Origin: an uncultured Gammaproteobacteria bacterium
Lineage (GTDB): Bacteria > Pseudomonadota > Gammaproteobacteria > UBA9214
DNA length: 20,550 nucleotides
Direction: 5' to 3'
Assembly (NCBI GenBank): GCA_905480065.1
Contig: CAJQOV010000075.1
Span: 1 to 20,550, forward strand
Shown: piece by piece, positions 1 to 7,443 of the stretch
Numbering within the stretch: position 1 is the first letter of the stretch
Layout: each line of letters starts with the position of its first letter
The notes under the pieces: model-generated
What the model saw: only the letters and a program-made list of their open reading frames with translations
Databases searched by the model: none
What the model was told of the DNA's origin: nothing
Made by a program: the position numbers and the translations under genes

Positions 1-586
1 CGAGACCCTGGTGGCTTCGGCCCTGCTGGGACAGCGCTCGACCACGTCCGACCGGCTCATCAGCACCGGCTTTTGTATCGGCGCCGATCCCGGCGCCACC
101 TACCCGTCCTGTACCGGCGGCATTCCCATCCCGACCGGAGCTGCCAAAGGAACACTGGATACGACCTCCCCCGTGTACAGCGCCAGCCTGACGAAAACCC
201 TGGAGACCGGCTCGCTCAGTGCATCCCTGTCGCGCTCGTCATCACCGAGCAGCGATGGTGAACTGCTCGATGTCACCCGCCTGGCGCTGGCCGGGACTTA
301 CAAGCTATCCGAAATGCTGAGCTCGTCGCTGAGGGTCGAATACACCGAGAACGAGACCATTGTCAACCGGCTCGGTTCTGCGCCCACACAGGGAAAAGAG
401 ACCTTCTTCCGGGTCACGCCCAGGGCGGCGTGGCGCTGGAATCGCGAATGGGAGCTGGCCGGCGAGTATCAGTATGCCCGCAATGAAGATCCCCGCATCC
501 GGGGAAGCGCTGGTGACACGGCTACCCGCAATGCGTTTTATGTAACCCTGTACTATCGCCCGGTCAAAACTTCCGTGTCCCGCTGA
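1..586 (+). CDS. Outer-membrane beta-barrel protein, 3' part (5' end outside window)
   Basis: The reading frame is open from the first base of the window to a TGA at 584-586, so this is the C-terminal ~194 residues of a longer protein. A GTG at 11 is probably only an internal codon. The sequence shows alternating hydrophobic/polar stretches of about ten residues separated by polar turns (for example SASLTKTLETGSLSASLSR and ATRNAFYVTLYYRP), as expected of transmembrane beta strands ending close to the C-terminus. A polar loop near the start of the visible part contains two cysteines. Position directly before a chain-length determinant, a BY-kinase-like ATPase and an ExeA-like ATPase suggests the outer-membrane protein of an exosortase/PEP-CTERM polysaccharide locus (TIGR03016-like). 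The barrel is read from the sequence pattern; the family name is inferred mostly from context. Confidence 0.65.
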   Translation, partial: ETLVASALLGQRSTTSDRLISTGFCIGADPGATYPSCTGGIPIPTGAAKGTLDTTSPVYSASLTKTLETGSLSASLSRSSSPSSDGELLDVTRLALAGTYKLSEMLSSSLRVEYTENETIVNRLGSAPTQGKETFFRVTPRAAWRWNREWELAGEYQYARNEDPRIRGSAGDTATRNAFYVTLYYRPVKTSVSR

Positions 587-892
587 CGGGCAGGCAGGAG
601 TTGCTGGCAGGAAAATAGCCCGGGATGTTCACGGCAGAATGCGCAAAGATACACAGCGGCTCGCGTTAGAGCGCTTGCACTGCTTGCACCCGGCCGTGTT
701 CCGGAGCGCTGGCAGTTACCGCCGGCAACTGTTATCAAGAGCGAGGTTTATCGTGACAGGGCTGCAATAATCGCAGCCGGTTACCACCGGGCAACCGGCC
801 TAGTACCAAGATACAATGCCGCACGCGGCTGATTTGCTATATTTTTATTATCATTATCGGGCGCCTCGGGGCGATCATCACAGGGACATAAC
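587..892. other. Gene-free spacer with consecutive inverted repeats
   Basis: I see no convincing gene in this 306-base spacer. It holds a 7-base direct repeat CTTGCAC (674-680 and 683-689). It also holds three inverted repeats: GGCTGC/GCAGCC at 760-765 and 773-778 with a 7-base loop, CCGGTT/AACCGG at 777-782 and 793-798 with a 10-base loop, and GCCGC/GCGGC at 818-822 and 825-829. The first two share bases 777-778, so they cannot both form fully. None is followed by a T-run, so they are not ordinary intrinsic terminators. An AT-rich patch at 831-857 stands out from the GC-rich surroundings and precedes the next gene. Confidence 0.5.
835..843 (+). promoter_or_regulatory. Candidate extended -10 promoter for the chain-length gene
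   Basis: TG-C-TATATT matches an extended -10 element (TGnTATAAT) with one mismatch in the hexamer and lies in a local AT-rich patch. Transcription would start near 850 and give a leader of about 40 bases before the ATG at 893. No good -35 box is visible at the usual distance, which extended -10 promoters tolerate. This is a reading by eye. Confidence 0.35.
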
Positions 893-2644
893 ATGGCAGA
901 ACTTGCAGTCGAACAAACACTGGACCTGGGCGACTACCTGTCCGCCTTCCGGCGTCGCCGTGGCATGATATTGCTGGTCGCAGGCGTGATATTTCTGATT
1001 GGCCTGATCGCCGCCATGGCCTGGCCGCCGACCTACCAGGCCTCGGCCACCATCCTGATCGAGGAACAGGAAATTCCCACCGAGCTGATCCAGTCGACGG
1101 TGACCAGCTATGCAGCCCAGCGCATCCAGATCATCAGCCAGCGGGTCATGTCGCGTACCAACCTGCTCTCGGTCATCGAGAAATACAATCTCTATGAGCG
1201 GGACCGCCGGCTGCACACCATCGAGGAAGTGCTGGTCGACATGCGGGATGACATCAGCATCGACATGGTCAATGCAGAGGTCATGGACCCGCGCACCGGG
1301 CGGCCGACCGCGGCCACCATTGCCTTTACCGTGGGATTTAAAAGCGACAACCCGCAACAGGCCCTCAAGGTCGCCAACGAGCTGACCACGCTCTACCTCG
1401 ACGAGAACCTGAAATCACGCACCGAGAAGGCCGCCGAGACCTATGACTTCCTGAGCGTCGAATCGAGCCGCTTGAGTGAAGAGATCAGCCGGCTGGAAAA
1501 GGAGCTGGCGGAATTCAAGGGGCGTAACCTCACCACCCTGCCGGAATCACGCGACCTCAACACCTCGATACTGGAGCGCACCGACCGGGAGATCACCGAC
1601 CTGGACACCCAGCTGCGCGGGCTGGAGGAAAGAAAGGTCTACCTGAATGGTCAGCTTGCGGTACTGGAGCCGTATGGCAGCGGGGATGTGCTGAGCCCTA
1701 GCGCTCGCCTGGATGCACTGCGCACGCAATATATCAGCCTTGCGAGCCGTTATTCGCCGGACCATCCGGATGTCATCCAGGTTAAACACGAGATCAGCGC
1801 ACTGGAACTGGAAACCGGGCAGGCTGCTTCACCCGATGCCCTGCAGGCACAATTGCGCACGCTGCGTGAACAGCTGGCAACGGCCAGGGAAACCTACACC
1901 GACGAGCACCCGGACGTAAAAAACCTGACCCGGCAAATCGCCCGGCTGGAGCAAGACCTCCAGCAGGCGTCCTCCCGACCGACGACCAGCTTGCCGACAG
2001 CAACGCCGGACAATCCGGCGTATATCAGCCTGAGTACCCAGCTGGAAGCGGCTGAAGCGGAAATACGCTCACTGCGCACCAAGCGCACGCAGCTGGTGGA
2101 CAAGGTCGGTGAGTATGAAAACAGGCTGGTGCAGACGCCCAAGTCCGAGCAGGAATACCGGGGTATTGTCCGCGACCTCGAAAACTCCACCAGGCGTTAC
2201 CAGGAAATCCGGGCCAAGCAGATGACCGCGGAAGTGGCCCAGCAGATGGAGAAGGAACGCAAGGGCGAGAAATTCACCCTGATCGACCCGGCCATTTTGC
2301 CGGAAGAACCGATCAGCCCGAACCGGGGAGCCATCATCTTTCTCAGCCTGGTACTGGCCCTGGGTGCAGGGGTAGGCTCGGCGGCGATCGGCGAGAGCAT
2401 GGACAGCACCGTGCGCGGCGCCAAGGGCCTGACCATGATCTTGCAGACGGCACCGCTGGCGGTTATCCCCTACCTGACCAGTGCCGCAGAAACCAGCAAG
2501 CACAAACGCCGGCGCTACCTGCTGGTCGCGGCCGTACTGGCCGGCGTCATCCTGCTGTTGCTGCTGGTACATTTCCTGGGCACACCACTGGACGTGATGT
2601 GGTTCAAGGGACTGCGCAAGGTGGATCAGCTGGTGGGCGAATGA
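893..2644 (+). CDS. Polysaccharide chain-length determinant (Wzz/GumC type, XrtA-locus subfamily)
   Basis: This 583-residue inner-membrane polysaccharide co-polymerase sets polymer chain length and bridges the periplasm. A short cytoplasmic N-terminus leads to a membrane helix at about 24-45, ending in the WPPTYQA sequence typical of Wzz domains. A long charged periplasmic coiled-coil region covers about 180-440. A further hydrophobic helix follows at about 478-500, after the PxxPxxPN-like segment ILPEEPISPN, and a third near 541-563. The coiled coil contains the YxxxHPDV motif twice, in SRYSPDHPDV near 286 and in ETYTDEHPDV near 333, each followed by a heptad-like helix. There is no kinase domain; an ATPase resembling the partner kinase is the next gene. 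The ATG is preceded by CAGGGA at a suitable distance. The length and three-helix plan fit the PEP-CTERM-locus subfamily (TIGR03007). The family is clear; the polymer made cannot be told. Confidence 0.9.
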   Translation: MAELAVEQTLDLGDYLSAFRRRRGMILLVAGVIFLIGLIAAMAWPPTYQASATILIEEQEIPTELIQSTVTSYAAQRIQIISQRVMSRTNLLSVIEKYNLYERDRRLHTIEEVLVDMRDDISIDMVNAEVMDPRTGRPTAATIAFTVGFKSDNPQQALKVANELTTLYLDENLKSRTEKAAETYDFLSVESSRLSEEISRLEKELAEFKGRNLTTLPESRDLNTSILERTDREITDLDTQLRGLEERKVYLNGQLAVLEPYGSGDVLSPSARLDALRTQYISLASRYSPDHPDVIQVKHEISALELETGQAASPDALQAQLRTLREQLATARETYTDEHPDVKNLTRQIARLEQDLQQASSRPTTSLPTATPDNPAYISLSTQLEAAEAEIRSLRTKRTQLVDKVGEYENRLVQTPKSEQEYRGIVRDLENSTRRYQEIRAKQMTAEVAQQMEKERKGEKFTLIDPAILPEEPISPNRGAIIFLSLVLALGAGVGSAAIGESMDSTVRGAKGLTMILQTAPLAVIPYLTSAAETSKHKRRRYLLVAAVLAGVILLLLLVHFLGTPLDVMWFKGLRKVDQLVGE

Positions 2645-2806
2645 TGGACTGCTGGAAACCATTGACAGCTGGATTCAGCACTGCATCACCCTGGCAAGGT
2701 ACTGAACAAACCGGCATGCGTGGCATCACAGCAACGCAAGCCCATCACAGGCAGTCTGTACCAAAGGACAGTTCCCAAGACCCTGCCTGCTGAAATATAA
2801 AGGTAA

Positions 2807-2827
2807 TATACTTTCACCGGGTATACT
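2807..2827 (+). promoter_or_regulatory. Two TATACT hexamers upstream of the BY-kinase-like gene
   Basis: Two copies of TATACT, 2807-2812 and 2822-2827, lie in the otherwise uninformative 196-base spacer between the chain-length gene and the kinase-like gene. Either could be a -10 box. The first is better placed, because a start from the second would leave almost no leader before the GGAAG ribosome-binding site and the ATG at 2841. No convincing -35 box is seen for either. A TTGACA at 2662-2667 has no -10 at the right distance. Confidence 0.25.
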
Positions 2828-2840
2828 GGAAGACACCACT

Positions 2841-3659
2841 ATGGAACATATCAAAGAGGCCCTGGAAAAGGCCAGGCAAGAACGCCTGCTGAGACAGGGC
2901 GATGCGGACGCATTGTCAACCACCGCAGCGCCTGGCAGTAGCGCCGGACCAGGCCCGGTAGTCACCCCCCGGGTCAGCCTGGATGAGGCCGTGTTGCGTG
3001 ACAACCGCATCCTCGCCGCCATGCCGCCCGGTCCGTTTAGCGAGTCTTTTAACCTGCTGCGTACCCGCATCCTGCAGATATTCAAGGAGCACAAGTGGAG
3101 TACCCTGGCGGTTACCAGCGCTGGCCCGGGTGCGGGCAAGACCCTGACTGCCATCAACCTGGCCATCAGTATTGCCCGGGAAGTCGATCACACCGTGTTA
3201 CTGGTGGATGCCAACCTGCAACAGCCCTGGTTACTCGATCACTTCGGACTGCCACACCGCAAGGGGCTGGGAGACTACCTGGCCGGAGACCTGCCGCTTT
3301 CCGAGCTGCTGTTCAGGCCCGGGATCGTGGAACGGCTCGTGGTGTTGCCGGGCGGACGCCCGCTGAGCAATTCTTCCGAAATGCTCAGCTCACCGAAAAT
3401 GACCCGTCTGGTCGAGGAAATGAAAGCGCGCTACCGCGACCGCATCATCATTTTCGACCTGCCCCCGCTGCTTACCTCCTCCGACACGCTGGCCTTCGCA
3501 CCCCAGGTCGATGCTGCCCTGCTGGTCGTCGAGGAAGGCATTACCCGCAAGGAAGAGCTGGAACAGGCGGTCGACCTGCTCAGTGTCACCAACATCGTGG
3601 GCACAGTGCTCAACAAGGCGGACACGCAGGACAACCTTGGCGGTAACCAGGATGTATGA
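2841..3659 (+). CDS. BY-kinase-like ATPase (XrtA-associated tyrosine autokinase family) without a tyrosine tail
   Basis: This 272-residue cytoplasmic P-loop protein belongs to the CpsD/CapB/Wzc-type family that drives polysaccharide polymerisation and export with the preceding chain-length protein. The N-terminus (MEHIKEALEKARQER) is the helix usual in this subfamily. Walker A is GPGAGKT at 95-101 with Lys100. The Walker A' region is VLLVDANLQQP at 119-129. Walker B is IIIFDLPP at 202-209 with Asp206. Two features are odd. The A' motif has Asn125 and Gln127 where the usual pattern has Asp and Arg. There is also no C-terminal tyrosine cluster: the whole protein has only Tyr146 and Tyr198. Tyrosine autophosphorylation is therefore doubtful. 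The ATG has GGAAG 8 bases upstream. The stop overlaps the next start by 8 bases, indicating coupled translation. The family is sure; kinase activity is not. Confidence 0.88.
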   Translation: MEHIKEALEKARQERLLRQGDADALSTTAAPGSSAGPGPVVTPRVSLDEAVLRDNRILAAMPPGPFSESFNLLRTRILQIFKEHKWSTLAVTSAGPGAGKTLTAINLAISIAREVDHTVLLVDANLQQPWLLDHFGLPHRKGLGDYLAGDLPLSELLFRPGIVERLVVLPGGRPLSNSSEMLSSPKMTRLVEEMKARYRDRIIIFDLPPLLTSSDTLAFAPQVDAALLVVEEGITRKEELEQAVDLLSVTNIVGTVLNKADTQDNLGGNQDV

Positions 3660-5130
3660 AACGTTCTACAAGCTGAAGGAAAAACCGTTCACGCTGCTGC
3701 CTGATCCGGGCTTCCTGTATCTCAGCGACAAGCACCGCATGGCGCTGACGCTGCTGGAATACGGCCTGACCAACCAGGCCGGGTTCACGGTGATCAGTGG
3801 CGAAATCGGTGCCGGCAAGACCACCCTGATCCGGCACCTGCTCAACAACATGGACCAGGAATTCACGGTCGGTCTGATTTCCAACACGCACCGCTCGTTC
3901 GGCGAATTGCTCGAATGGATCCTGCTGGCGTTCAATCTCGAGCACAAGGGCATGAACAAGGTCGAGATGTACCAGCGTTTTGTCGAATTCATCATCGACG
4001 AGTATGCACACAATCGCCGCACCGTACTGATCATCGATGAAGCGCAGAACATGGATGCAGAAACGCTGGAAGAACTGCGCATGCTGTCGAATATCAACGC
4101 CGACAAGCACCAGGCCCTGCAGGTGGTGCTGTCCGGACAACGGGAATTACGCGAAACCCTGCGCAGCCCGGAGCTGATCCAGTTTGCACAGCGCATTGCC
4201 GTCGACTATCACCTCGAGGCGCTGTCTGAAGCGGAGGTCGCCGGCTACGTGCGTCACCGCATGGAAGTCGCGGGTGGCGACCCCGATACCTTTACCGAGA
4301 AGGCCTGCAGCGCGATTTATCGCTATACCAATGGCGTGCCACGCCTGATCAACCTGCTCTGCGACACCGCGCTGGTGTATGGCTATGCCGAACAACGCCA
4401 CCGCATCGATGCCCGGCTGATCACCGAGGTGGCCCGCGAAAAACAGCAGGGTGGCATATTTCCGGTCACGGTGCCGGCAGAACTCCGGCCAGAGGACGAG
4501 GAAGACGTCCGCGAACCGGAAACCCCCCCGGTCACAGCAGCCCTGGACCATTCCGCTGCAGCCGGGCAGCAAGCCGACCCTGCGCAGGGTGGCGCCAGCG
4601 CGGAAGCCAGCGTGGCGGATGAAGCTCCAGCCAGCGAACCTCCCAACCCGGCTGCAGGACAAGCCACTGCCAGCGTATCCAGCATACCCGACAGGGCGCA
4701 GCGGCCGGCAGAGACCCCCGCGCCACTGACCGAGGCAGAATATCGCTGGCAGCAAGGCCAGCCTAAAAAAAAACTGCGGATAGTGGTGTGCGCGGCAAAA
4801 ACAGCTTCAAGACAATACTTGTCACGGCTGTTAGAAAGCTATGGTTTTGAAGTCATCGCGGCACTGGACCTGGATGCAGGCAAGCTGGCGCAGGTAGATA
4901 CATCGCGGCTCGATGTGCTGCTGATCGACCGCGAGCAAAGTAACCGCATGTCCTACTTCCAGCTGCCGCTGGCACTGACCAACTGGCACGGGCCGGTGCT
5001 GTTTAACGCTGCCGACGCCACCGAAACCAGCCTGCGGCAGGGCAACCCGGAGTTCGGACAGCGACTGGCACAGCGTATCGACGCACTGGCGGATGCCAGC
5101 GCGCAGACACCCGCTGCAAGCAACCAGTAA
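3652..5130 (+). CDS. XrtA/ExeA-like AAA ATPase with C-terminal receiver-like domain
   Basis: The first ~265 of 492 residues form the AAA ATPase found in exosortase A/PEP-CTERM loci (TIGR03015, related to ExeA/GspA). They start MYETFYKLKEKPFTLLPDP and carry Walker A GEIGAGKTT at 50-58, Walker B VLIIDEAQ at 125-132, the sensor-like LSGQ at 160-163 and GVPRLIN at 228-234. A low-complexity Pro/Ala/Glu linker follows at about 271-370. Residues 374-480 then look like a CheY-type alpha/beta fold: strand LRIVV, helix, YGFEVIAAL, then LDVLLID with Asp426 at the phospho-acceptor position, then GPVLFN. The acidic pair after strand 1 is absent (CAAK), as are clear Thr and Lys switch residues. Family members are usually roughly 270-350 residues, so the tail is an addition. 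The ATG at 3652 was chosen over in-frame starts further upstream because homology begins there and it overlaps the kinase-like gene's stop. The ATPase assignment is firm; the tail assignment is inferred from pattern. Confidence 0.88.
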   Translation: MYETFYKLKEKPFTLLPDPGFLYLSDKHRMALTLLEYGLTNQAGFTVISGEIGAGKTTLIRHLLNNMDQEFTVGLISNTHRSFGELLEWILLAFNLEHKGMNKVEMYQRFVEFIIDEYAHNRRTVLIIDEAQNMDAETLEELRMLSNINADKHQALQVVLSGQRELRETLRSPELIQFAQRIAVDYHLEALSEAEVAGYVRHRMEVAGGDPDTFTEKACSAIYRYTNGVPRLINLLCDTALVYGYAEQRHRIDARLITEVAREKQQGGIFPVTVPAELRPEDEEDVREPETPPVTAALDHSAAAGQQADPAQGGASAEASVADEAPASEPPNPAAGQATASVSSIPDRAQRPAETPAPLTEAEYRWQQGQPKKKLRIVVCAAKTASRQYLSRLLESYGFEVIAALDLDAGKLAQVDTSRLDVLLIDREQSNRMSYFQLPLALTNWHGPVLFNAADATETSLRQGNPEFGQRLAQRIDALADASAQTPAASNQ

Positions 5131-5133
5131 GCC

Positions 5134-6117
5134 ATGAGCAAACCCGTCATACTGGTCGTCGGCGGCGCCGGCTACATCGGTTCACACATGGTCATGGACC
5201 TGCTGCGTGCCGACTACCCGGTTGTCACCCTGGATAACCTGTCACGCGGGCACCGCGAGCTGTTGCCCGGCGGGGATTTCATTGCCGGTGACATGGGCAA
5301 CCCGGACGACCTGCGTGAGCTATTCTCGAATTATCCGGTCAGGGCCGTGATGCACTTTGCCGCCCACTCGCAGGTGGGCGAGTCGGTAGAGCAGCCGTTG
5401 ATGTATTACCGCAACAACGTGGCCAATACCATTACCCTGCTGGAAGCCATGCAGGAAGCCGGAGTCCGGCATTTTATCTTTTCCTCCACCGCTGCCGTGT
5501 ACGGTGAACCGCTGCAGGTACCGATCACCGAAACGCATCCGCAGCAGCCGACCAATCCGTATGGCGCGACCAAGCTCGCGGTAGAGCGCCTGCTGGCGGA
5601 CTACAGCCAGGCCAGTGGCATGACCTACAGCGTACTGCGTTATTTCAATGCGGCCGGTGCCGACGCCTCCGGACAACTGGGCGAACGCCACCAGCCCGAG
5701 ACACACCTGATACCGCTGGTGCTGCAGGTCGCTACCGGAGAGCGTGCATCGATCCGCATCTACGGCGAGGACTACCCGACGCCGGACGGCACCTGCCTGC
5801 GCGACTACATCCACGTCTCCGACCTGACCAGCGCACACCTGCTGGCGCTGGAGGCACTGCTCGGCGGTGCCGGCAATTCCACCTATAACCTGGGCAACAG
5901 CACGGGTTATTCCGTGAAACAGATCATCGATACCGCCCGCGCCATCACCGGCCACCCGATCCCGGCGCTAACCGCACCGCGCCGCGCCGGCGATCCGGCC
6001 GTATTGATTGCCGATTCCGGCAAGATTCGCCGCGAGCTGGGCTGGCAACCCGGTTACGAGGCCATTGACGCCATCATCCGCACGGCATGGGACTGGCACC
6101 AGCGCGAAGCCGGCTGA
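5134..6117 (+). CDS. galE: UDP-glucose 4-epimerase
   Basis: This 327-residue NAD-dependent short-chain dehydrogenase/reductase interconverts UDP-glucose and UDP-galactose, or their N-acetyl forms, in the cytoplasm and so supplies precursors for polysaccharide. The Rossmann glycine motif GGAGYIGS begins at residue 10. The catalytic Tyr143 and Lys147 lie in NPYGATK, with the Ser/Thr of FSSTAAVYG at 116-124. The segments LRYFNAAGAD and DGTCLRDYIHV are diagnostic of GalE. Length is normal (about 330). The ATG lies three bases after the preceding stop, so it is probably co-transcribed with the polysaccharide genes; no strong ribosome-binding site is seen, which fits translational coupling. Exact substrate preference (UDP-Glc versus UDP-GlcNAc) cannot be read from the sequence. 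Confidence 0.95.
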   Translation: MSKPVILVVGGAGYIGSHMVMDLLRADYPVVTLDNLSRGHRELLPGGDFIAGDMGNPDDLRELFSNYPVRAVMHFAAHSQVGESVEQPLMYYRNNVANTITLLEAMQEAGVRHFIFSSTAAVYGEPLQVPITETHPQQPTNPYGATKLAVERLLADYSQASGMTYSVLRYFNAAGADASGQLGERHQPETHLIPLVLQVATGERASIRIYGEDYPTPDGTCLRDYIHVSDLTSAHLLALEALLGGAGNSTYNLGNSTGYSVKQIIDTARAITGHPIPALTAPRRAGDPAVLIADSGKIRRELGWQPGYEAIDAIIRTAWDWHQREAG

Positions 6118-6118
6118 A

Positions 6119-6499
6119 GTGATCGCCAGCAACACCCTGCGCAGGGCGTTCCTGCTGCTGGCACTCGCCTGGGCGGGCCTGATCTGGTACCTGTCCGACC
6201 AGTCCGGCCTGGACATCCCGCAGGCGTTTGATTCGCAGGACAAGGCGCTGCATCTCGTCGCCTTCGGGGTACTGGGTTTCCTGGTGATGGGAACGCAGCA
6301 ATTGCCAGGCAATGCATTCCCCACCGGCAGTTTCTGGAAGGTCTGCATCCTGTGTGCCGGGTACGGCGTCCTGGATGAATATCACCAGTCCTTCGTACCG
6401 GGGCGCAATCCGGACGTGTTTGACGTGGCTGCCGATATCACCGGCGCCGTGCTCGGAGCCTGGCTGCTGGTCGTGCTGCTGCGCAGAGTGCTGCGCTGA
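6119..6499 (+). CDS. VanZ-like family membrane protein
   Basis: This small protein of 126 residues has three or four hydrophobic helices. The first is at about 9-23 (FLLLALAWAGLIWYLSDQSG), then HLVAFGVLGFLVMG, then a helix from the lysine of SFWK into CAGYGVLDEYHQSFVPGRNPDVFD, and a last helix ADITGAVLGAWLLVVLL. The pattern W-x-SD-x-SG, DKALHxxAFGxLGF and DExHQxFxPGRxxDxxDxxADxxGxxxG is the VanZ-like signature (PF04892). The biochemical function of these small stand-alone members is not established, but they often sit at the ends of exosortase-type polysaccharide loci. I chose the GTG at 6119, two bases after the galE stop. An ATG at 6008 would add 37 residues overlapping galE with no resemblance to the family. 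The TGA at 6497-6499 abuts the stop codon of the convergent cysQ. Confidence 0.85.
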   Translation: MIASNTLRRAFLLLALAWAGLIWYLSDQSGLDIPQAFDSQDKALHLVAFGVLGFLVMGTQQLPGNAFPTGSFWKVCILCAGYGVLDEYHQSFVPGRNPDVFDVAADITGAVLGAWLLVVLLRRVLR

Positions 6500-7318
6500 T
6501 CAATCCGCCAGGTACTGCGACCAGTCGCGCCCGGCATCGCCGAACACCAGAAAGAACGGATTCAGCAGCGAGTCCTTGGTGTTGTAACGCAGGGGCTGCA
6601 TCCCGGTGGTGGTAACAAACCCGCCGGCCTGTTCAACCACGCATTGCGCAGCGGCGGTATCCCACTCGGAGGTTGGCCCCAGGCGCGGATAGATATCGGC
6701 AATACCCTCGGCCACCAGGCACAGCTTCAGCGAACTGCCCATGCCGACCATCTCGTGCTCGCCCAGTCGTTCTAGAAAACTGTCCAGCGAACTGCCGCGG
6801 TGTGAGCGACTGCCAACCACCATCACGGGGCCACCATCCAGGGACCGGACGTGCAGCGGCCGCGACGCCGCAGCGGCTACCTGTTTGAATGCCCCCAGCC
6901 CGCGTGCCGCGCTGTAGGTCGTATGCGTGACCGGTACATGCACCACGCCAAGCGCAGGGATGCCCTCCTCGATCAGTGCGATATTGACCGTGAACTCGCC
7001 GTTGCGTTTGATGAACTCGCGGGTACCGTCCAGCGGATCGACCAGCCAGTAACGGTTCCAGCGGCGGCGTTCCGCAAACGGCAGGCTGGCCGACTCCTCG
7101 GACAGCACCGGAATGTCAGGCGTCAATGCCTCGAGTCCGGCCAGGATGATGTGGTGCGCAGCGAGATCAGCGGCAGTCAGCGGCGAGCGATCCGCCTTTT
7201 CCTGCACCGAGAAATCACTGCTGTTGTAGACCTTGAGAATGGCTGCGCCGGCATCGATGGCCAGCCGTATTACGGCTTCGAGCAGTGCGGCCGGATCTGG
7301 TTGGGTACTGGTAGTCAT
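6500..7318 (-). CDS. cysQ: 3'(2'),5'-bisphosphate nucleotidase CysQ
   Basis: This 272-residue Mg-dependent phosphatase of the inositol monophosphatase fold removes the 3' phosphate from PAP/PAPS, recycling the by-product of sulfate assimilation. Metal-binding motifs are seen in order: DRSPLTAAD at 43-51, SEES at 73-76, DPLDGTREF at 94-102 with Asp94, Asp97 and Thr99, and WDTAAAQ at 219-225 with Asp220. EFTVNIALIE after the DPLDGT motif is characteristic of CysQ rather than SuhB. The ATG at 7318 was chosen because homology starts there. The frame stays open about 160 bases further upstream, but that part is translated dispersed repeat (it reads HPRAGGDP). The stop codon touches that of the convergent VanZ-like gene with no intervening base. 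Confidence 0.93.
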   Translation of the reverse strand: MTTSTQPDPAALLEAVIRLAIDAGAAILKVYNSSDFSVQEKADRSPLTAADLAAHHIILAGLEALTPDIPVLSEESASLPFAERRRWNRYWLVDPLDGTREFIKRNGEFTVNIALIEEGIPALGVVHVPVTHTTYSAARGLGAFKQVAAAASRPLHVRSLDGGPVMVVGSRSHRGSSLDSFLERLGEHEMVGMGSSLKLCLVAEGIADIYPRLGPTSEWDTAAAQCVVEQAGGFVTTTGMQPLRYNTKDSLLNPFFLVFGDAGRDWSQYLAD

Positions 7319-7349
7319 TGTCGATTCATCCCGTTGCGTAATTTCGCCC

Positions 7350-7355
7350 AGTATA
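7350..7355 (-). promoter_or_regulatory. Candidate -10 box of cysQ
   Basis: On the minus strand TATACT lies about 30 bases upstream of the cysQ start, a sensible distance. The -35 region about 17 bases further up (around 7373-7378) matches the consensus poorly. Weak evidence by eye only. Confidence 0.25.
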
Positions 7356-7414
7356 TCCCGTAGCGCCGGGTGAATGCAGGATGCAGCCAAGGTAGTCCGG
7401 GCTACGCTTGCCGG

Positions 7415-7434
7415 ATCCCCGCCTGCGCGGGGAT
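7415..7434. repeat. REP-like palindrome of the GTCATCCCCGC...GCGGGGATCC type
   Basis: ATCCCCGC (7415-7422) and GCGGGGAT (7427-7434) form a perfect 8-base stem around CTGC. On the minus strand it continues as GTCATCCCCGC on one side and GGATCCGGC on the other. This matches a class of palindromic repeats scattered between genes in many proteobacteria. A second, diverged member lies at 17003-17050. A short GTAG...CTAC inverted repeat (7393-7396, 7402-7405) lies next to it. It sits between two divergent promoters rather than after a gene. Confidence 0.6.
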
Positions 7435-7443
7435 GACAGCATG

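Noticed and set aside
818..838. Sigma-54 promoter before the chain-length gene
   Set aside because: GC of a -12 box is present at TTTGCT, but no GG lies at the required distance upstream.
2662..2690. Sigma-70 promoter starting from TTGACA at 2662
   Set aside because: The -35 is perfect, but 16-18 bases downstream there is only ATCACC-like sequence and no -10.
3511..3651. Longer start for the ExeA-like ATPase
   Set aside because: The added 47 residues are out-of-frame kinase-like coding sequence; family homology begins at MYETFYKLKEKPF, from the ATG at 3652.
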